Positions 17,534 through 26,376 of a DNA stretch of 64,000 nt are shown here, in pieces (position 1 is the stretch's first letter; the number at the start of each line of letters is the position of its first letter). Made by a program: the position numbers and the translations under genes. The notes beneath the pieces were generated by a model. That model had not been told where the DNA came from and made no database searches. It saw only the letters and a list, made by a program, of their open reading frames with translations. Source of the stretch: ZC4RG25 sp023428365 (GTDB taxonomy: Bacteria; Pseudomonadota; Alphaproteobacteria; Rhizobiales; Hyphomicrobiaceae); assembly GCA_050283925.1 (NCBI GenBank), contig JBNOAI010000001.1, positions 620,001-684,000 of the forward strand. Reading direction: 5' to 3'.

Positions 17534-17548
17534 GTTCCCTTTATGTTC
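17534..17548. promoter_or_regulatory. LexA (SOS) box, GTTC-N7-GTTC
   Basis: GTTC at 17534-17537 and GTTC at 17545-17548 are separated by exactly seven bases, the established alphaproteobacterial LexA operator (GTTC-N7-GTTC, seen as GAAC-N7-GAAC from the imuA strand). It is 17 bases upstream of the imuA start codon, the expected place for a repressor of the imuA-imuB-dnaE2 unit. Confidence 0.85.
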
Positions 17549-17865
17549 TAGATCTTTGCTGCATACTCGTCAACCCGCTTCTAACGGTGCGCGGTGAAGC
17601 TGTTCCCTGAGGGACATCTCATGCGCAGAGAACGGCTTATGATGAGAATATTCATTGCGACGACTGACGATAGACGCAGTGACCGCCAAGCCACGGCTCC
17701 CACTGCAACTCAATGAATCTTGACCATAGTGTGACTTTCCAGTGCCGGATTTTGGAACGAAGCTGATGTATAGAGCTTATTCATCATAGCACTGCCAAAA
17801 TGGGGCCCTCCGGCAATGCCGCCGCTGCCGGAGTTGTCAAAAATCTTGAGCTTGCGGAGTACGAG
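17549..17865. other. Intergenic region before the L,D-transpeptidase gene
   Basis: 317 bases without a convincing gene. The only structure noted is a hairpin, CTCCGGCA (17808-17815) and TGCCGGAG (17826-17833), in the presumed 5' leader, not followed by a T-run. An in-frame ATG at 17800 would extend the transpeptidase frame but lacks a signal-peptide context. I see no riboswitch or RNA gene. Confidence 0.4.
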
Positions 17866-18516
17866 ATGATCCTTCGCCCGATCGTGAGTTGCGTCGCTGT
17901 TTGCGCTATCGCAATGACGTTGACGTCTACAGCATCCCTGTCAGCGCCGGGGAATACGCGCTCAAATTCTCTATGGGGCGGCACGGATGAATGGGGCGGC
18001 CGCCGCCAGAGCGTGAAATTCAACCCGAAGTATCCGGCTGGCCAAGTCGTGGTCAGCTTCGGTGATCGTCGCCTCTATCTGGTGACTGCCCCAGGCCAAG
18101 CGATCAGCTATCCGATCGCTGTGCCGCGCGAGGATGCCCGCTGGGAAGGCGACACCAACGTTTCCATGAAGCGTGAGAACCCATCTTGGACGCCGACGCC
18201 GTCCATGGTCCGCGCAAATCCGAAGCTGCCGAGCTGGGTGCCCGGTGGCCATCCGATGAACCCGCTCGGCGTGCGCGCACTCTATCTCGGATCGAGCACC
18301 TATCGCATTCACGGCACCGATGCTCCGTGGACGATCGGTGAGGCCGTTTCGGCCGGCTGCATCCGCATGTACAACGAGGACGTTCTCGATCTTTACCCGC
18401 GCGTGCCGGTGGGATCGAAGGTCGTCGTCACTTGGCAGGAGATGGGCAAGGAAGTGGCGAATGCGCCTCAGGCGGCTCCACGCCGCGCGCCAGCCCGGAC
18501 GGCGGTGACCTGGTAG
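17866..18516 (+). CDS. L,D-transpeptidase (YkuD domain), exported
   Basis: 216 residues with an N-terminal signal (IVSCVAVCAIAMTLTSTASLSA). The YkuD catalytic domain runs from about residue 55 to 200 and shows HGTDAPWTIGEAVSAGCIRM, holding the catalytic His and the nucleophilic Cys, the hallmark of the family. These enzymes cross-link peptidoglycan through 3-3 bonds or attach proteins to it. ATG at 17866 follows GGAG and begins the signal peptide. The gene converges with znuA and ends in a strong terminator. Confidence 0.9.
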   Translation: MILRPIVSCVAVCAIAMTLTSTASLSAPGNTRSNSLWGGTDEWGGRRQSVKFNPKYPAGQVVVSFGDRRLYLVTAPGQAISYPIAVPREDARWEGDTNVSMKRENPSWTPTPSMVRANPKLPSWVPGGHPMNPLGVRALYLGSSTYRIHGTDAPWTIGEAVSAGCIRMYNEDVLDLYPRVPVGSKVVVTWQEMGKEVANAPQAAPRRAPARTAVTW

Positions 18517-18542
18517 TCTCCAAAACTTGTCTCGATGAATCG

Positions 18543-18580
18543 AAAACGGACGGCAGATTTGCCGTCCGTTTTGTTTTTTG
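18543..18580. terminator. Rho-independent terminator between convergent genes
   Basis: AAAACGGACGGCA (18543-18555) pairs with TGCCGTCCGTTTT (18560-18572) across a four-base loop, followed by GTTTTTTG on the plus strand. It fits termination of the transpeptidase transcript. On the other strand the T-run is only four bases, so termination of znuA there would be weaker. Confidence 0.85.
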
Positions 18581-18593
18581 CAGCCGAACCGCG

Positions 18594-19553
18594 TCACTTG
18601 CCAGCGAGGCAAGACTTCAGGTTCTGTGCGAGGTTGCGCATCAAGGTGGCATAAAGATCGGGTCCGGGGGTGAGCTGCGTTCCTTCCGGATCCAGGGTTC
18701 CGCTCCGCGCCTTGGTGCCCTCGATCACCGATTTGTTCACGCGCGCTTCGAACTGCGGCTCGGCGAACACGCATTCGGCCTTGGCGGTGGTGATCTTCTT
18801 GCGCAAGGCTCGGAGCCTACGTCCGCTCGGTGCAGCATCCGGGCTGACCGTCAGTGAGCCGACCGCAGTCAGGCCGAAGCGATTTTCGAGGTACTGATAA
18901 GCATCGTGGTAGACGATGAAGGGCTTACCGGCCAGCGGCTTCAGTTCGCGCTCCAGTTCGGCTGATAAGCTGTCGATCCGGGCTAACTCGGCGTCCGCGT
19001 TGGTCTTGATCGCTGCAACCTTATCCGGAGCGATCTCAGCAAGCACATCTGCAATTTGACGGACCATGGCCTTGGCATTGTTGGGATCCAGCCAAACGTG
19101 CGGATCGTGCTGTTCGTGGTCGTGATCATCGTGCTTGGCATGATCGTGGCCATGGCCGTGTCCATGATCGTCAGATTCGAAGGCGCCGCCTTCCCGGCGA
19201 TCCAGAAGTTTCAATCCGGGAGCTTCGGCCAAGCTGACGACCCGAACTGACTTCGGCAGCGACGCAACCACTTTGCCGGTGAACGGCTCCAGCGCCTCCG
19301 ATACCCTGAAGAAAACGTCTGCTGTATTCACCTTCTGCGCATCAGACGGTTTCATGGCGTAGGAATGAGGCGAGGCGGTCCCCCCGACCAGCAGAGCGGG
19401 CGTTCCAATGCCCTGCATGACACTGGCGACGAGGGAGTGGATCGGCTTGCTGGTCACGACCACATCGACGTCTGCCAGAGCTGCGCTCGAAACCGGTAAT
19501 GCGCAGCACAGCGCTGCCACGATCGCTATAGGAAAACGAACGGCTGCCTTCAT
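18594..19553 (-). CDS. znuA: Zinc ABC transporter substrate-binding protein ZnuA
   Basis: 319 residues with a signal peptide (AIVAALCCALPVSSAALA). The A-I cluster fold shows KPIHSLVASVM with the first zinc His, and the histidine-rich loop (near residues 115-140, several HGHGH and HDHE runs) typical of ZnuA. The second domain holds PFIVYHDAYQYLENRFGL and CVFAEPQF. It captures periplasmic zinc for import. ZnuB and ZnuC are not in the window. ATG at 19553 is chosen because it starts the signal peptide and has GGAG upstream. A Zur-type palindrome lies 44 bases upstream. Confidence 0.93.
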   Translation of the reverse strand: MKAAVRFPIAIVAALCCALPVSSAALADVDVVVTSKPIHSLVASVMQGIGTPALLVGGTASPHSYAMKPSDAQKVNTADVFFRVSEALEPFTGKVVASLPKSVRVVSLAEAPGLKLLDRREGGAFESDDHGHGHGHDHAKHDDHDHEQHDPHVWLDPNNAKAMVRQIADVLAEIAPDKVAAIKTNADAELARIDSLSAELERELKPLAGKPFIVYHDAYQYLENRFGLTAVGSLTVSPDAAPSGRRLRALRKKITTAKAECVFAEPQFEARVNKSVIEGTKARSGTLDPEGTQLTPGPDLYATLMRNLAQNLKSCLAGK

Positions 19554-19596
19554 CGAAACCAAGCTCCATTTGCACATGTCGCATGCCACAATTAAG

Positions 19597-19613
19597 ATGT
19601 TATAACATAACAT
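19597..19613. promoter_or_regulatory. Zur-type palindrome between znuA and the zevAB-like pair
   Basis: ATGTTAT (19597-19603), AAC, ATAACAT (19607-19613) is a perfect inverted repeat with three-base spacer, matching the AT-rich GTTAT/ATAAC core of Zur (Fur-family) operators. It is 44 bases from the znuA start and about 200 bases from the divergent zevA-like start, so zinc-dependent repression of znuA is very likely and of the other pair possible. Confidence 0.8.
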
Positions 19614-19812
19614 ACGCGAAGGCGAGTCAATCGGTTGGGCGTTTGCGCGTCCTTGATCTGCACGGCCTTACGTAACTGAGACGTCGATTTTCCAACAGAT
19701 TGCCGCGACTTCGACGCCGCATGCGGAAAGGATGCCCAACTGTCGCTATATTGTTCGGATGATTGGCGACGATGCGCACTGTATTCGTCGTGCCTTTCCG
19801 GCGGAGTCCGAA

Positions 19813-20580
19813 ATGATCTCACGTACCATGCGCGCCTGGATCAGCGGCGCAGCACTTGCGATCGTACCCTCGACCAGTGGTCCGGCGCTGGCACACCCGC
19901 ACGTCTGGGTCAGTGTCGAGACAACGGTGATGTACGACGGCGGCACCGTTACGGGGCTTCGTCAACGCTGGCTGTTTGACGAATTCTATACATCGATGGC
20001 GATCCAGGGCTTGGACAAGAACGGTGATGGCAAATACGACCGTGAGGAACTTGCGGAGCTGACTGCGATCAATATCGACGGTCTGAAGGAGTTCTCCTAC
20101 TTCACCTTCCCGAAACTGGGCGATCAAGCTCTTGAATTCTCCGGAGCCACCGATTTCTTCATGGAACTCACCGATTCCGACCAGGCTCCGAACCCTTCCG
20201 GCGCAAGCGCCGAGGAACCGAAGCAGGAAGGCGGGTTCTGGTCGCGTCTTACCCAGTCCCTGACGGGAAGCGCACAGGAAAAACCGCAGGTTCTGGCGCT
20301 GGAGTTTACGTTGCCGCTGGCAAAGCCTGTGTTGGCAGAAGCGGAAGGGTTCAACTTCTCGACCCAGGATCCGACGTTTTTCATCTGGTTCGATCTCGTG
20401 AAGGACAATCCGATCCGGCTGGCATCAAACGCACCAGAGGGCTGCAAGGCGAACGTCACTGGCCCGTCGCACGGAATGGCTGAACTCCAGCAGCTTGGAG
20501 AGGCCGCGTTCGAGCAGAACGACGGCGTCAGCTTCAATATCGGTCAGGCTAGAACTGTGACGGTCTCATGCCCGCGATGA
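19813..20580 (+). CDS. DUF1007 periplasmic protein, ZevA-like
   Basis: 255 residues with a signal peptide ending near ALAHPHVW; the mature N-terminus HPHVWVSVETTV is the DUF1007 signature. A loop DKNGDGKYDREEL near residue 72 has the spacing of an EF-hand. The protein pairs with a downstream NicO-type membrane protein, as in ZevAB of Haemophilus, a zinc-acquisition system. Its presence opposite znuA, across a Zur-type site, supports a zinc role. ATG at 19813 follows GGAG; an upstream in-frame ATG at 19732 lacks one. The stop overlaps the next gene. Confidence 0.82.
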   Translation: MISRTMRAWISGAALAIVPSTSGPALAHPHVWVSVETTVMYDGGTVTGLRQRWLFDEFYTSMAIQGLDKNGDGKYDREELAELTAINIDGLKEFSYFTFPKLGDQALEFSGATDFFMELTDSDQAPNPSGASAEEPKQEGGFWSRLTQSLTGSAQEKPQVLALEFTLPLAKPVLAEAEGFNFSTQDPTFFIWFDLVKDNPIRLASNAPEGCKANVTGPSHGMAELQQLGEAAFEQNDGVSFNIGQARTVTVSCPR

Positions 20581-21578
20581 CGTCGAGATCACAGCTCCTG
20601 TTGATCGTCGCTCTTGCAGGTGTGACGATCCTCGCGACGCAGCCGGCTTATGCAACCGAACAGAGCGTGGGCGTGTTCGGCGGAATCTGGCAGTTCGTGC
20701 TCGAAGGTCAGCGTGAGCTGACAAACGGCATGACGGCAGCGGTACGGCAGATCAAGTCCGGCAATATCATTGCGTCCGGCGCGGTGCTGGCGCTCATCAG
20801 CTTTCTGTACGGTATCCTGCACGCGGTCGGTCCTGGGCATGGCAAGTTTGTCATCTCATCGTATGCCCTTGCCAATGAGCGCACCGTCCGCCGCGGCATT
20901 CTGCTGTCGTTCATGGCTGCTTTCGTGCAGGCGATTTCGGCGATCGTTATCGTGGGCATATTGGCCGTCATCCTCAACGCGACCAGCGTGCAGCTACGCG
21001 TCACCGAGTCGTGGCTTGAGACGGCAAGCTGGGGTCTGATTGCGCTGCTTGGTGCGTGGCTGCTTTACGGGCAGATCCGTCGCGTGACAGCAAAGCCTCA
21101 GCAGGCAGCGCAAGATGCGCACCATCACCATGATCACGACCACACCCACGATCATCACCACGCGCATGACCATGAGCACGCGGACGACGGATCGTGCTGC
21201 GGGCATACGCATGTCGCCGCGCCAAGTCAGCTTCAGGGACAATGGTCATGGTCACGGGCCTGGGCGCTCGCGTTCTCGATCGGCATTCGGCCATGCACCG
21301 GCGCTATCGGTGTGTTGGTCTTTTCTCTCGGGATGGGCATCTTCTGGGCGGGTGTCTTCGCGACCTTTGCGATGGCGATCGGGACGGCAATCACCGTATC
21401 GGTACTGGCCTCGCTGGCCGTGGGTTCGCGCGAACTGGCCGCCAGGCTCGGCGGTGGCGCCGACAGCCGCTGGGCTCACCGCATCCAGGCTGCGGCCGGT
21501 CTCGGTGGCTCAGCTTTGGTCATGATCCTGGGTGCATCATTCTTCTTCGCATCACTCAACGGAATGAGCCCTCTTTAG
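20568..21578 (+). CDS. NicO/ZevB-like metal permease
   Basis: 336 residues with about six membrane segments after an N-terminal signal-like stretch (LLLIVALAGVTILATQ). The NicO-family motif LHAVGPGHGKF (near residue 84) and SIGIRPCTGAIGVLVF (near residue 245) are visible. A long His/Asp-rich cytoplasmic loop (many HDH repeats around residues 185-215, then CCGHTH) suggests metal buffering. With the DUF1007 partner it resembles ZevB and is inferred to move zinc, though nickel or cobalt cannot be excluded. ATG is at 20568 or, with an ATGA overlap, at 20577. Confidence 0.82.
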   Translation: MPAMTSRSQLLLIVALAGVTILATQPAYATEQSVGVFGGIWQFVLEGQRELTNGMTAAVRQIKSGNIIASGAVLALISFLYGILHAVGPGHGKFVISSYALANERTVRRGILLSFMAAFVQAISAIVIVGILAVILNATSVQLRVTESWLETASWGLIALLGAWLLYGQIRRVTAKPQQAAQDAHHHHDHDHTHDHHHAHDHEHADDGSCCGHTHVAAPSQLQGQWSWSRAWALAFSIGIRPCTGAIGVLVFSLGMGIFWAGVFATFAMAIGTAITVSVLASLAVGSRELAARLGGGADSRWAHRIQAAAGLGGSALVMILGASFFFASLNGMSPL

Positions 21579-21745
21579 CCCGTCGGGGCGCAAGTCTGAT
21601 CGCGTCTCACCGGAAAGGCTGATTGCGGTCTCTTACCCCGATGATAAGGTCCGCGACATGGGCGACAAGATGCCTATCGGATCGTGATCGACCGCGGTAA
21701 ACCCGGGACGATTCTGCTTATCCTCAGGCATTCAGCGAGGTCTCC

Positions 21746-23191
21746 ATGGCTCGTTCCGCGCGGGGCGCGCGGCCGGTAGCGGCTGACGTGATTGATCGTC
21801 TTAAGACGATAGTCGGAGCAGACGGCGTCGTGGATGACCCGGCCGACATCGCTCCGTATTGCCGGAGCTGGCGTGACGGCTGGGAGGGGAAGGTCCCCCT
21901 CGTGCTGCGCCCTGCCACAACGGCGCAAGTGGCCGCTCTCGTGTCCGTTTGTATGGAGACCCGTACACCGATCATTCCTCAAGGCGGCAACACAGGATTG
22001 ACCGGCGCCGGTCAGCCGCACGATGACGGCAGTGAGGTGATCATTTCCACCAACCGGATGAAGACGGTCCGTGAGGTCGATACGCAAAACGATACGCTGA
22101 CGGTGGAGGCCGGTGTGGTCCTCGCCGAGATCCAGCGCATCGCGGAGGATAATGACCGGCTGTTCCCTCTCAGCCTCGGCGCCGAAGGCTCGTGTCAGAT
22201 CGGAGGTAATCTTTCGACCAACGCTGGTGGCACTCAGGTGCTGCGCTACGGCAATGCGCGCAGTCTGGTGTTGGGGCTGGAGGTTGTGCTGCCGGACGGC
22301 CGCATCTGGAACGGTCTTCGCGGGCTGCGCAAGGACAACACCGGCTATGATCTGAAGCAACTCTTCATCGGAGCAGAGGGGACGCTGGGCATCATCACAG
22401 CCGCTGTTCTCAAGCTCTTCCCCCGACCAACCGCAATCGAAACCGCATGGCTGGGCGTCTCGGGGCCGGAAGAGGCCGTCGCTCTGCTGGGGCACATGAA
22501 AACCAAGCTTGGCGATCAAGTCACGGCCTTCGAGCTGATCCACCGCCAGATCATCGACTATCTGCTGGCTGGTGTGCCGGGGCACGAAAACCCTTTGCGT
22601 GAGGAATATCCCTGGTACGTCCTGGTTGAGGTGAGTGGTCAAGGTGGGCCGGGGCGCCTCGCCGAGCCGTTTGCCGAGGCACTTGCCGATGCGCTCGAGA
22701 ACGGGCTGGTTCTGGATGCGGTGATTGCTTCGTCCAGTACGCAATCGCAGCGCTTTTGGCGCATGCGCGAGGATCTGTCCGAGGCGCAAAGGGCAATCGG
22801 CGGCACGCTAGCGCATGACATCTCGGTGCCGGTATCGCGCATCGCCCAGTTTCTCTCCGAAACGGATGCCGCTTTGGAGCGCGCCTATCCGGGCATACGG
22901 CCCTGCACGTTCGGGCACGTGGGCGATGGCAACCTGCACTATAATCTCGTTCGTCCTGATGACTGGGAGATGGACCGCTTCCGCAAGGAGCGTGCGAAGG
23001 TCAACGGTATCGTGCACGATCTGGTTATCCGCCACGGAGGTTCGATCAGCGCCGAGCACGGCATCGGCCAGATGCGGCTGATCGAAAATGAGCGCACCAA
23101 GAGTGCCGTCGAATTGGATCTCATGCGGACGGTCAAACGGGCGATCGATCCTGCCGGGATTATGAATCCCGGCAAGGTGATCCGGCTCTGA
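21746..23191 (+). CDS. FAD-linked oxidoreductase, D-2-hydroxyacid (hydroxyglutarate) dehydrogenase type
   Basis: 481 residues of the FAD-binding PCMH/vanillyl-alcohol oxidase superfamily. The FAD site is seen in IPQGGNTGLTGAGQPHDDGS near residue 75 and SLGAEGSCQIGGNLSTNAGG near residue 145. The C-terminus carries the substrate-side motif FGHVGDGNLHYNLV near residue 390 and SAEHGIGQMR near residue 437, typical of D-lactate and D-2-hydroxyglutarate dehydrogenases. It is likely cytoplasmic and oxidises a D-2-hydroxyacid to the 2-oxoacid. The substrate is not decided. Confidence 0.88.
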   Translation: MARSARGARPVAADVIDRLKTIVGADGVVDDPADIAPYCRSWRDGWEGKVPLVLRPATTAQVAALVSVCMETRTPIIPQGGNTGLTGAGQPHDDGSEVIISTNRMKTVREVDTQNDTLTVEAGVVLAEIQRIAEDNDRLFPLSLGAEGSCQIGGNLSTNAGGTQVLRYGNARSLVLGLEVVLPDGRIWNGLRGLRKDNTGYDLKQLFIGAEGTLGIITAAVLKLFPRPTAIETAWLGVSGPEEAVALLGHMKTKLGDQVTAFELIHRQIIDYLLAGVPGHENPLREEYPWYVLVEVSGQGGPGRLAEPFAEALADALENGLVLDAVIASSSTQSQRFWRMREDLSEAQRAIGGTLAHDISVPVSRIAQFLSETDAALERAYPGIRPCTFGHVGDGNLHYNLVRPDDWEMDRFRKERAKVNGIVHDLVIRHGGSISAEHGIGQMRLIENERTKSAVELDLMRTVKRAIDPAGIMNPGKVIRL

Positions 23192-23200
23192 CAGCACGGA

Positions 23201-24235
23201 TCAGAATTTCAGAGTGACCGGCGTCATGCAGAGAGGATCCGTGGCATCGCGGATGCGTACGGTGCCGCTAGCTTTTGCGAGTTGAGCTTCGCGCCGGGTG
23301 ATGTAGATGGCCGATAGGAAGATGATCGAGGCGCCGACCCAGGTCCAAATATCGGTTGGCTCGCCGAACATCAGATAGGCCGCCAGCACGGCAAACGGCA
23401 GCCGCGAGAATTCGAAGGTGAAGACCAGCGAGGCGTCCGTAGACGCGAACCCGCGCAACAAGGCGATGTGACCGAGCACCGCGCAAAAACCCATGGCGAA
23501 CAGCACCGGCCAAACCATCAAGGTCGGCCACTGCCAGACGAATAGTGCTGGGATGAGCGAGGCTGGGGTCAGCCATAGATTTGTGATGAAGACGATCTTG
23601 TCGGCATCGTCCTGCGCAGTCATCTGCTTCAGCAGCGGCCCCACGATACCCGCGGTCAACGCCGAGCACAGAGCCAGTGCCTGACCGATCCCGAACTCCG
23701 ATGCGCCGGGTCGTAGAATAATCAGTGCACCGAGAAAGCCGATGATCAGCGCCGTCCAACGCCTGCCGCGCACCACTTCACCCAGCCAGAACACGGCGAA
23801 AACGGTTGCAAACAGCGGGGCCAGAAAACTTATCGCCGTCAGCTCACCGAACGGGATCAGCGGCAAAGCTGTAAACCACGCCATCATAGAGACGAACGCC
23901 AGTCCGACGCGGACGCCATACAGGTGGACCTGCTTCGGGATGGCGAGCGACGGACCGCGCCAGTGGAGCAGCGGGAGCATCAAGAACAGGCAGAAGAAAT
24001 TCCTGAAAAAGATCACCTGCAGCGGATCCATACCTTGCTGCATGGCGTATTTGCCGAACACGCCGAGACCGGCAAACGAAAGCATCGCGAGCGTGACCCA
24101 GAAGATCCCCGCGATCGGGTCATTGCGCACGCCCGCTGCGCCGCTGGCACGCAGTCGCTGTCCGAGAAGTTGCAATTTTCGGCTCTCGAAGGCGGACACG
24201 AGCCTTGGTTCCCTTTCGTCGATGTCCGATGACAA
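23201..24235 (-). CDS. EamA/DMT-family membrane transporter
   Basis: 344 residues with ten hydrophobic segments in two repeats of five, the EamA layout (WVTLAMLSFAGLGVFGKYAM at the start of the first repeat and VFTFEFSRLPFAVLAAYLMFG in the second). These carry small metabolites or amino acids; substrate unknown. A soluble, charged N-terminal extension of about 40 residues precedes the first helix. The predicted start is TTG at 24235 with AAAGGA close upstream. It converges on the dehydrogenase gene with only nine bases between the stops. Confidence 0.88.
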   Translation of the reverse strand: MSSDIDEREPRLVSAFESRKLQLLGQRLRASGAAGVRNDPIAGIFWVTLAMLSFAGLGVFGKYAMQQGMDPLQVIFFRNFFCLFLMLPLLHWRGPSLAIPKQVHLYGVRVGLAFVSMMAWFTALPLIPFGELTAISFLAPLFATVFAVFWLGEVVRGRRWTALIIGFLGALIILRPGASEFGIGQALALCSALTAGIVGPLLKQMTAQDDADKIVFITNLWLTPASLIPALFVWQWPTLMVWPVLFAMGFCAVLGHIALLRGFASTDASLVFTFEFSRLPFAVLAAYLMFGEPTDIWTWVGASIIFLSAIYITRREAQLAKASGTVRIRDATDPLCMTPVTLKF

Positions 24236-24388
24236 GCTGTCCTTTGAGCCGAGTCAATGGTGCTGGCAAGGCAACAAACGTTTCGCACCAACATGTCAGT
24301 CATGCGCTGGTGAGTGAGCGGCTGGACGGCGCCTGCTCGATCGTCCAACTTGGGTCCCCGATCAACCAACGAAAAGGGTTTCTGCGAA

Positions 24389-25831
24389 ATGGCCAACGCC
24401 TGCGATCTCTCGGCAGTCGAAGCCCGTCGTCTGATCGGCGCGCGTAAGCTTTCGCCCGTCGAACTGCTCGATAGCTGCCTGGATCGGATCGAGGCGGCGA
24501 ACCCGGCCCTCAACGCCATCGTAGCCATGGATGTGCCTGCGGCAAAGGAAGCCGCGAAGGCGGCGGAAAACGCGGTCATGCGCGGTGACGAACTCGGCGT
24601 GCTGCACGGATTACCTATTGGCGTCAAAGATTTGCAGGCAACTCGTGGGCTGCGGACGACCTGGGGATCTCTGATCTATAAGGATCATATTCCGCAGCAG
24701 GACGATGCTTCGGTTGCCAGCGTGAGAGATCAAGGCGGTGTCATTCTGGCCAAGACCAACACGCCCGAGTTCGGCGCCGGCTCGAACACTAAGAACCGCG
24801 TCTATGGCGCAACCGGTAACCCGTTCGATCCAGCCAAGACCTGCGGTGGATCTTCTGGCGGATCAGCCGTCGCACTGGCAACGGGCATGCTGCCGCTGGC
24901 CACCGGCTCTGACTACGGCGGCAGTCTGCGCACGCCGGCTGCATTCTGTGGCGTGTGCGGTTTCCGCCCCTCACCCGGTATCGTTCCCGCGCCTGAGCGC
25001 TCGACGGCCATTACACCCTTCACCGTCAATGGTCCCATGGGGCGTACGATTGCGGACACGCATCTGCTGTTGAAGGCCCAGATCGATCTGGACAAGCGCG
25101 ATCTGTTTTCAAGCGATGATGCGCTGCAAATCCCTGAGACGCTGCCGCAAATCGATCTCGGCAGCCTCCGCGTCGCGATATCGACCGATCTGGGATGCTC
25201 TCCGATCGACAATGAGATCCGGCGCATCTTCAGCGAGCGGGTGAAATCCTTCCGTCATCTGTTCGCCGAGGCGCAGGATCGCGACCCGAACCTGGGTCCG
25301 GTGCATGACGTATTCGAGACGCTGCGCGGGGTCTATTTTGTCGGAGCGCATCGCGAGCGTCTGGAGAAGCATCGCGACCTCCTCGGCCCGAATGTCATCG
25401 ACAATACCGAACGCGGTTTGAAGCTGACGGCGACCGAGATCGCGCGGGCGTATACGGCGCACACAAAGCTTTATCACAGTTATCTAGATTTCTTTGACGA
25501 CGCCGACGTGCTGATCTGTCCGGCCGCCTCGGTCTCGCCATTCCCGCATTCCGAGCTGACCGTTAACGAGATCAACGGCGAGAAGATGACGACCTATATG
25601 CGTTGGCTGTCGATCACCTACGCGTTGAGCACGGCAGTCCCCGTGGTTGCCGTGATCCCGTGTGGCGTCGATCATCTCGGGATGCCATTCGGCATTCAGG
25701 TTGCGGGTCCGCATGGTTCGGACGCGCTGGTGCTGTCCATCGCGCACGCCTTGGAGCAGGCGCTCGCCGATGATCCGGCGACGGCGCGGCCGGTGCCCGA
25801 TGTCAGCAAGTTATCAGTTTCGTCAGCTTGA
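24389..25831 (+). CDS. Amidase (amidase-signature family)
   Basis: 480 residues with the Ser-Ser-Lys amidase signature: Lys in LPIGVKDLQATRG near residue 79, then KTCGGSSGGSAVALATGMLP and GSDYGGSLRTPAAFCGVCGF with the cis-Ser and nucleophilic Ser near residues 153-177. Family members hydrolyse varied amides; the physiological substrate cannot be read. Overall length and block order match a free amidase rather than GatA, for which no GatB or GatC is adjacent. ATG at 24389 is the best-placed start. Its last nine bases overlap the end of the convergent GFA-family gene. Confidence 0.9.
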   Translation: MANACDLSAVEARRLIGARKLSPVELLDSCLDRIEAANPALNAIVAMDVPAAKEAAKAAENAVMRGDELGVLHGLPIGVKDLQATRGLRTTWGSLIYKDHIPQQDDASVASVRDQGGVILAKTNTPEFGAGSNTKNRVYGATGNPFDPAKTCGGSSGGSAVALATGMLPLATGSDYGGSLRTPAAFCGVCGFRPSPGIVPAPERSTAITPFTVNGPMGRTIADTHLLLKAQIDLDKRDLFSSDDALQIPETLPQIDLGSLRVAISTDLGCSPIDNEIRRIFSERVKSFRHLFAEAQDRDPNLGPVHDVFETLRGVYFVGAHRERLEKHRDLLGPNVIDNTERGLKLTATEIARAYTAHTKLYHSYLDFFDDADVLICPAASVSPFPHSELTVNEINGEKMTTYMRWLSITYALSTAVPVVAVIPCGVDHLGMPFGIQVAGPHGSDALVLSIAHALEQALADDPATARPVPDVSKLSVSSA

Positions 25832-26230
25832 TGGGGCTGGTTCGCTCCGTACCGGAATTGTGGTGTCGATCGGATAGTAGTCACCGCAATGGCCGGCGAA
25901 GATTTGCAGGACCGTCGTGAGGCCTGTCGGTGCATCGAGTGCGCCGGCTGCGATTGAAATCGTGGCGCGTTCCGGGGCATCCCAGAACAGGCTTGATCCG
26001 CACGTGCGGCAAAATCCACGCCGTGCAAAGCTCGATGACTGGAACCAGGCCAGATCGACGCTCGCCTCCAGTGTCACAGCGGTGCGCGGAGCATCGGCAT
26101 AGGCACCGACATGCCCGTGCCATCTCCGGCACATCCCACAGTGGCAAATCACGACGTTCGCCAATTCGGATCGTGCAACACGAAACCGGACGGATCCGCA
26201 TAAGCATTGTCCGCGAACGGTGTCAGGCAT
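25823..26230 (-). CDS. GFA-family (CENP-V/GFA domain) zinc protein
   Basis: 135 residues with the GFA pattern of zinc cysteines: CLCGSVRF near residue 8, CHCGMCRRWHG near residue 33, and the later FCRTCGSSLFWD. The family was named after glutathione-dependent formaldehyde-activating enzyme, but most members have unproven function, so no reaction is claimed. The ATG at 26230 has GGAG upstream; a longer frame reaches 26308 without a better signal. It lies between an amidase and a MarR regulator. Confidence 0.85.
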   Translation of the reverse strand: MPDTVRGQCLCGSVRFRVARSELANVVICHCGMCRRWHGHVGAYADAPRTAVTLEASVDLAWFQSSSFARRGFCRTCGSSLFWDAPERATISIAAGALDAPTGLTTVLQIFAGHCGDYYPIDTTIPVRSEPAPSS

Positions 26231-26376
26231 CGAGGATCTCCGTTTCCAACGCAACGCGCTGTTCGTATGCGGAGCATTGTCCATGAAAACGGCCAGGGCA
26301 AGCTTCAAGCCGCCCCGTTATCACATCGGATCTCGCGAAAGCTGTCAGAGGATTCGGCGGTTGGGTGAGTATGAAA

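Noticed and set aside
21674..22789. 371-residue minus-strand frame
   Set aside because: Antisense to the FAD-linked dehydrogenase, which has all family motifs. No recognisable domain in the antisense frame.
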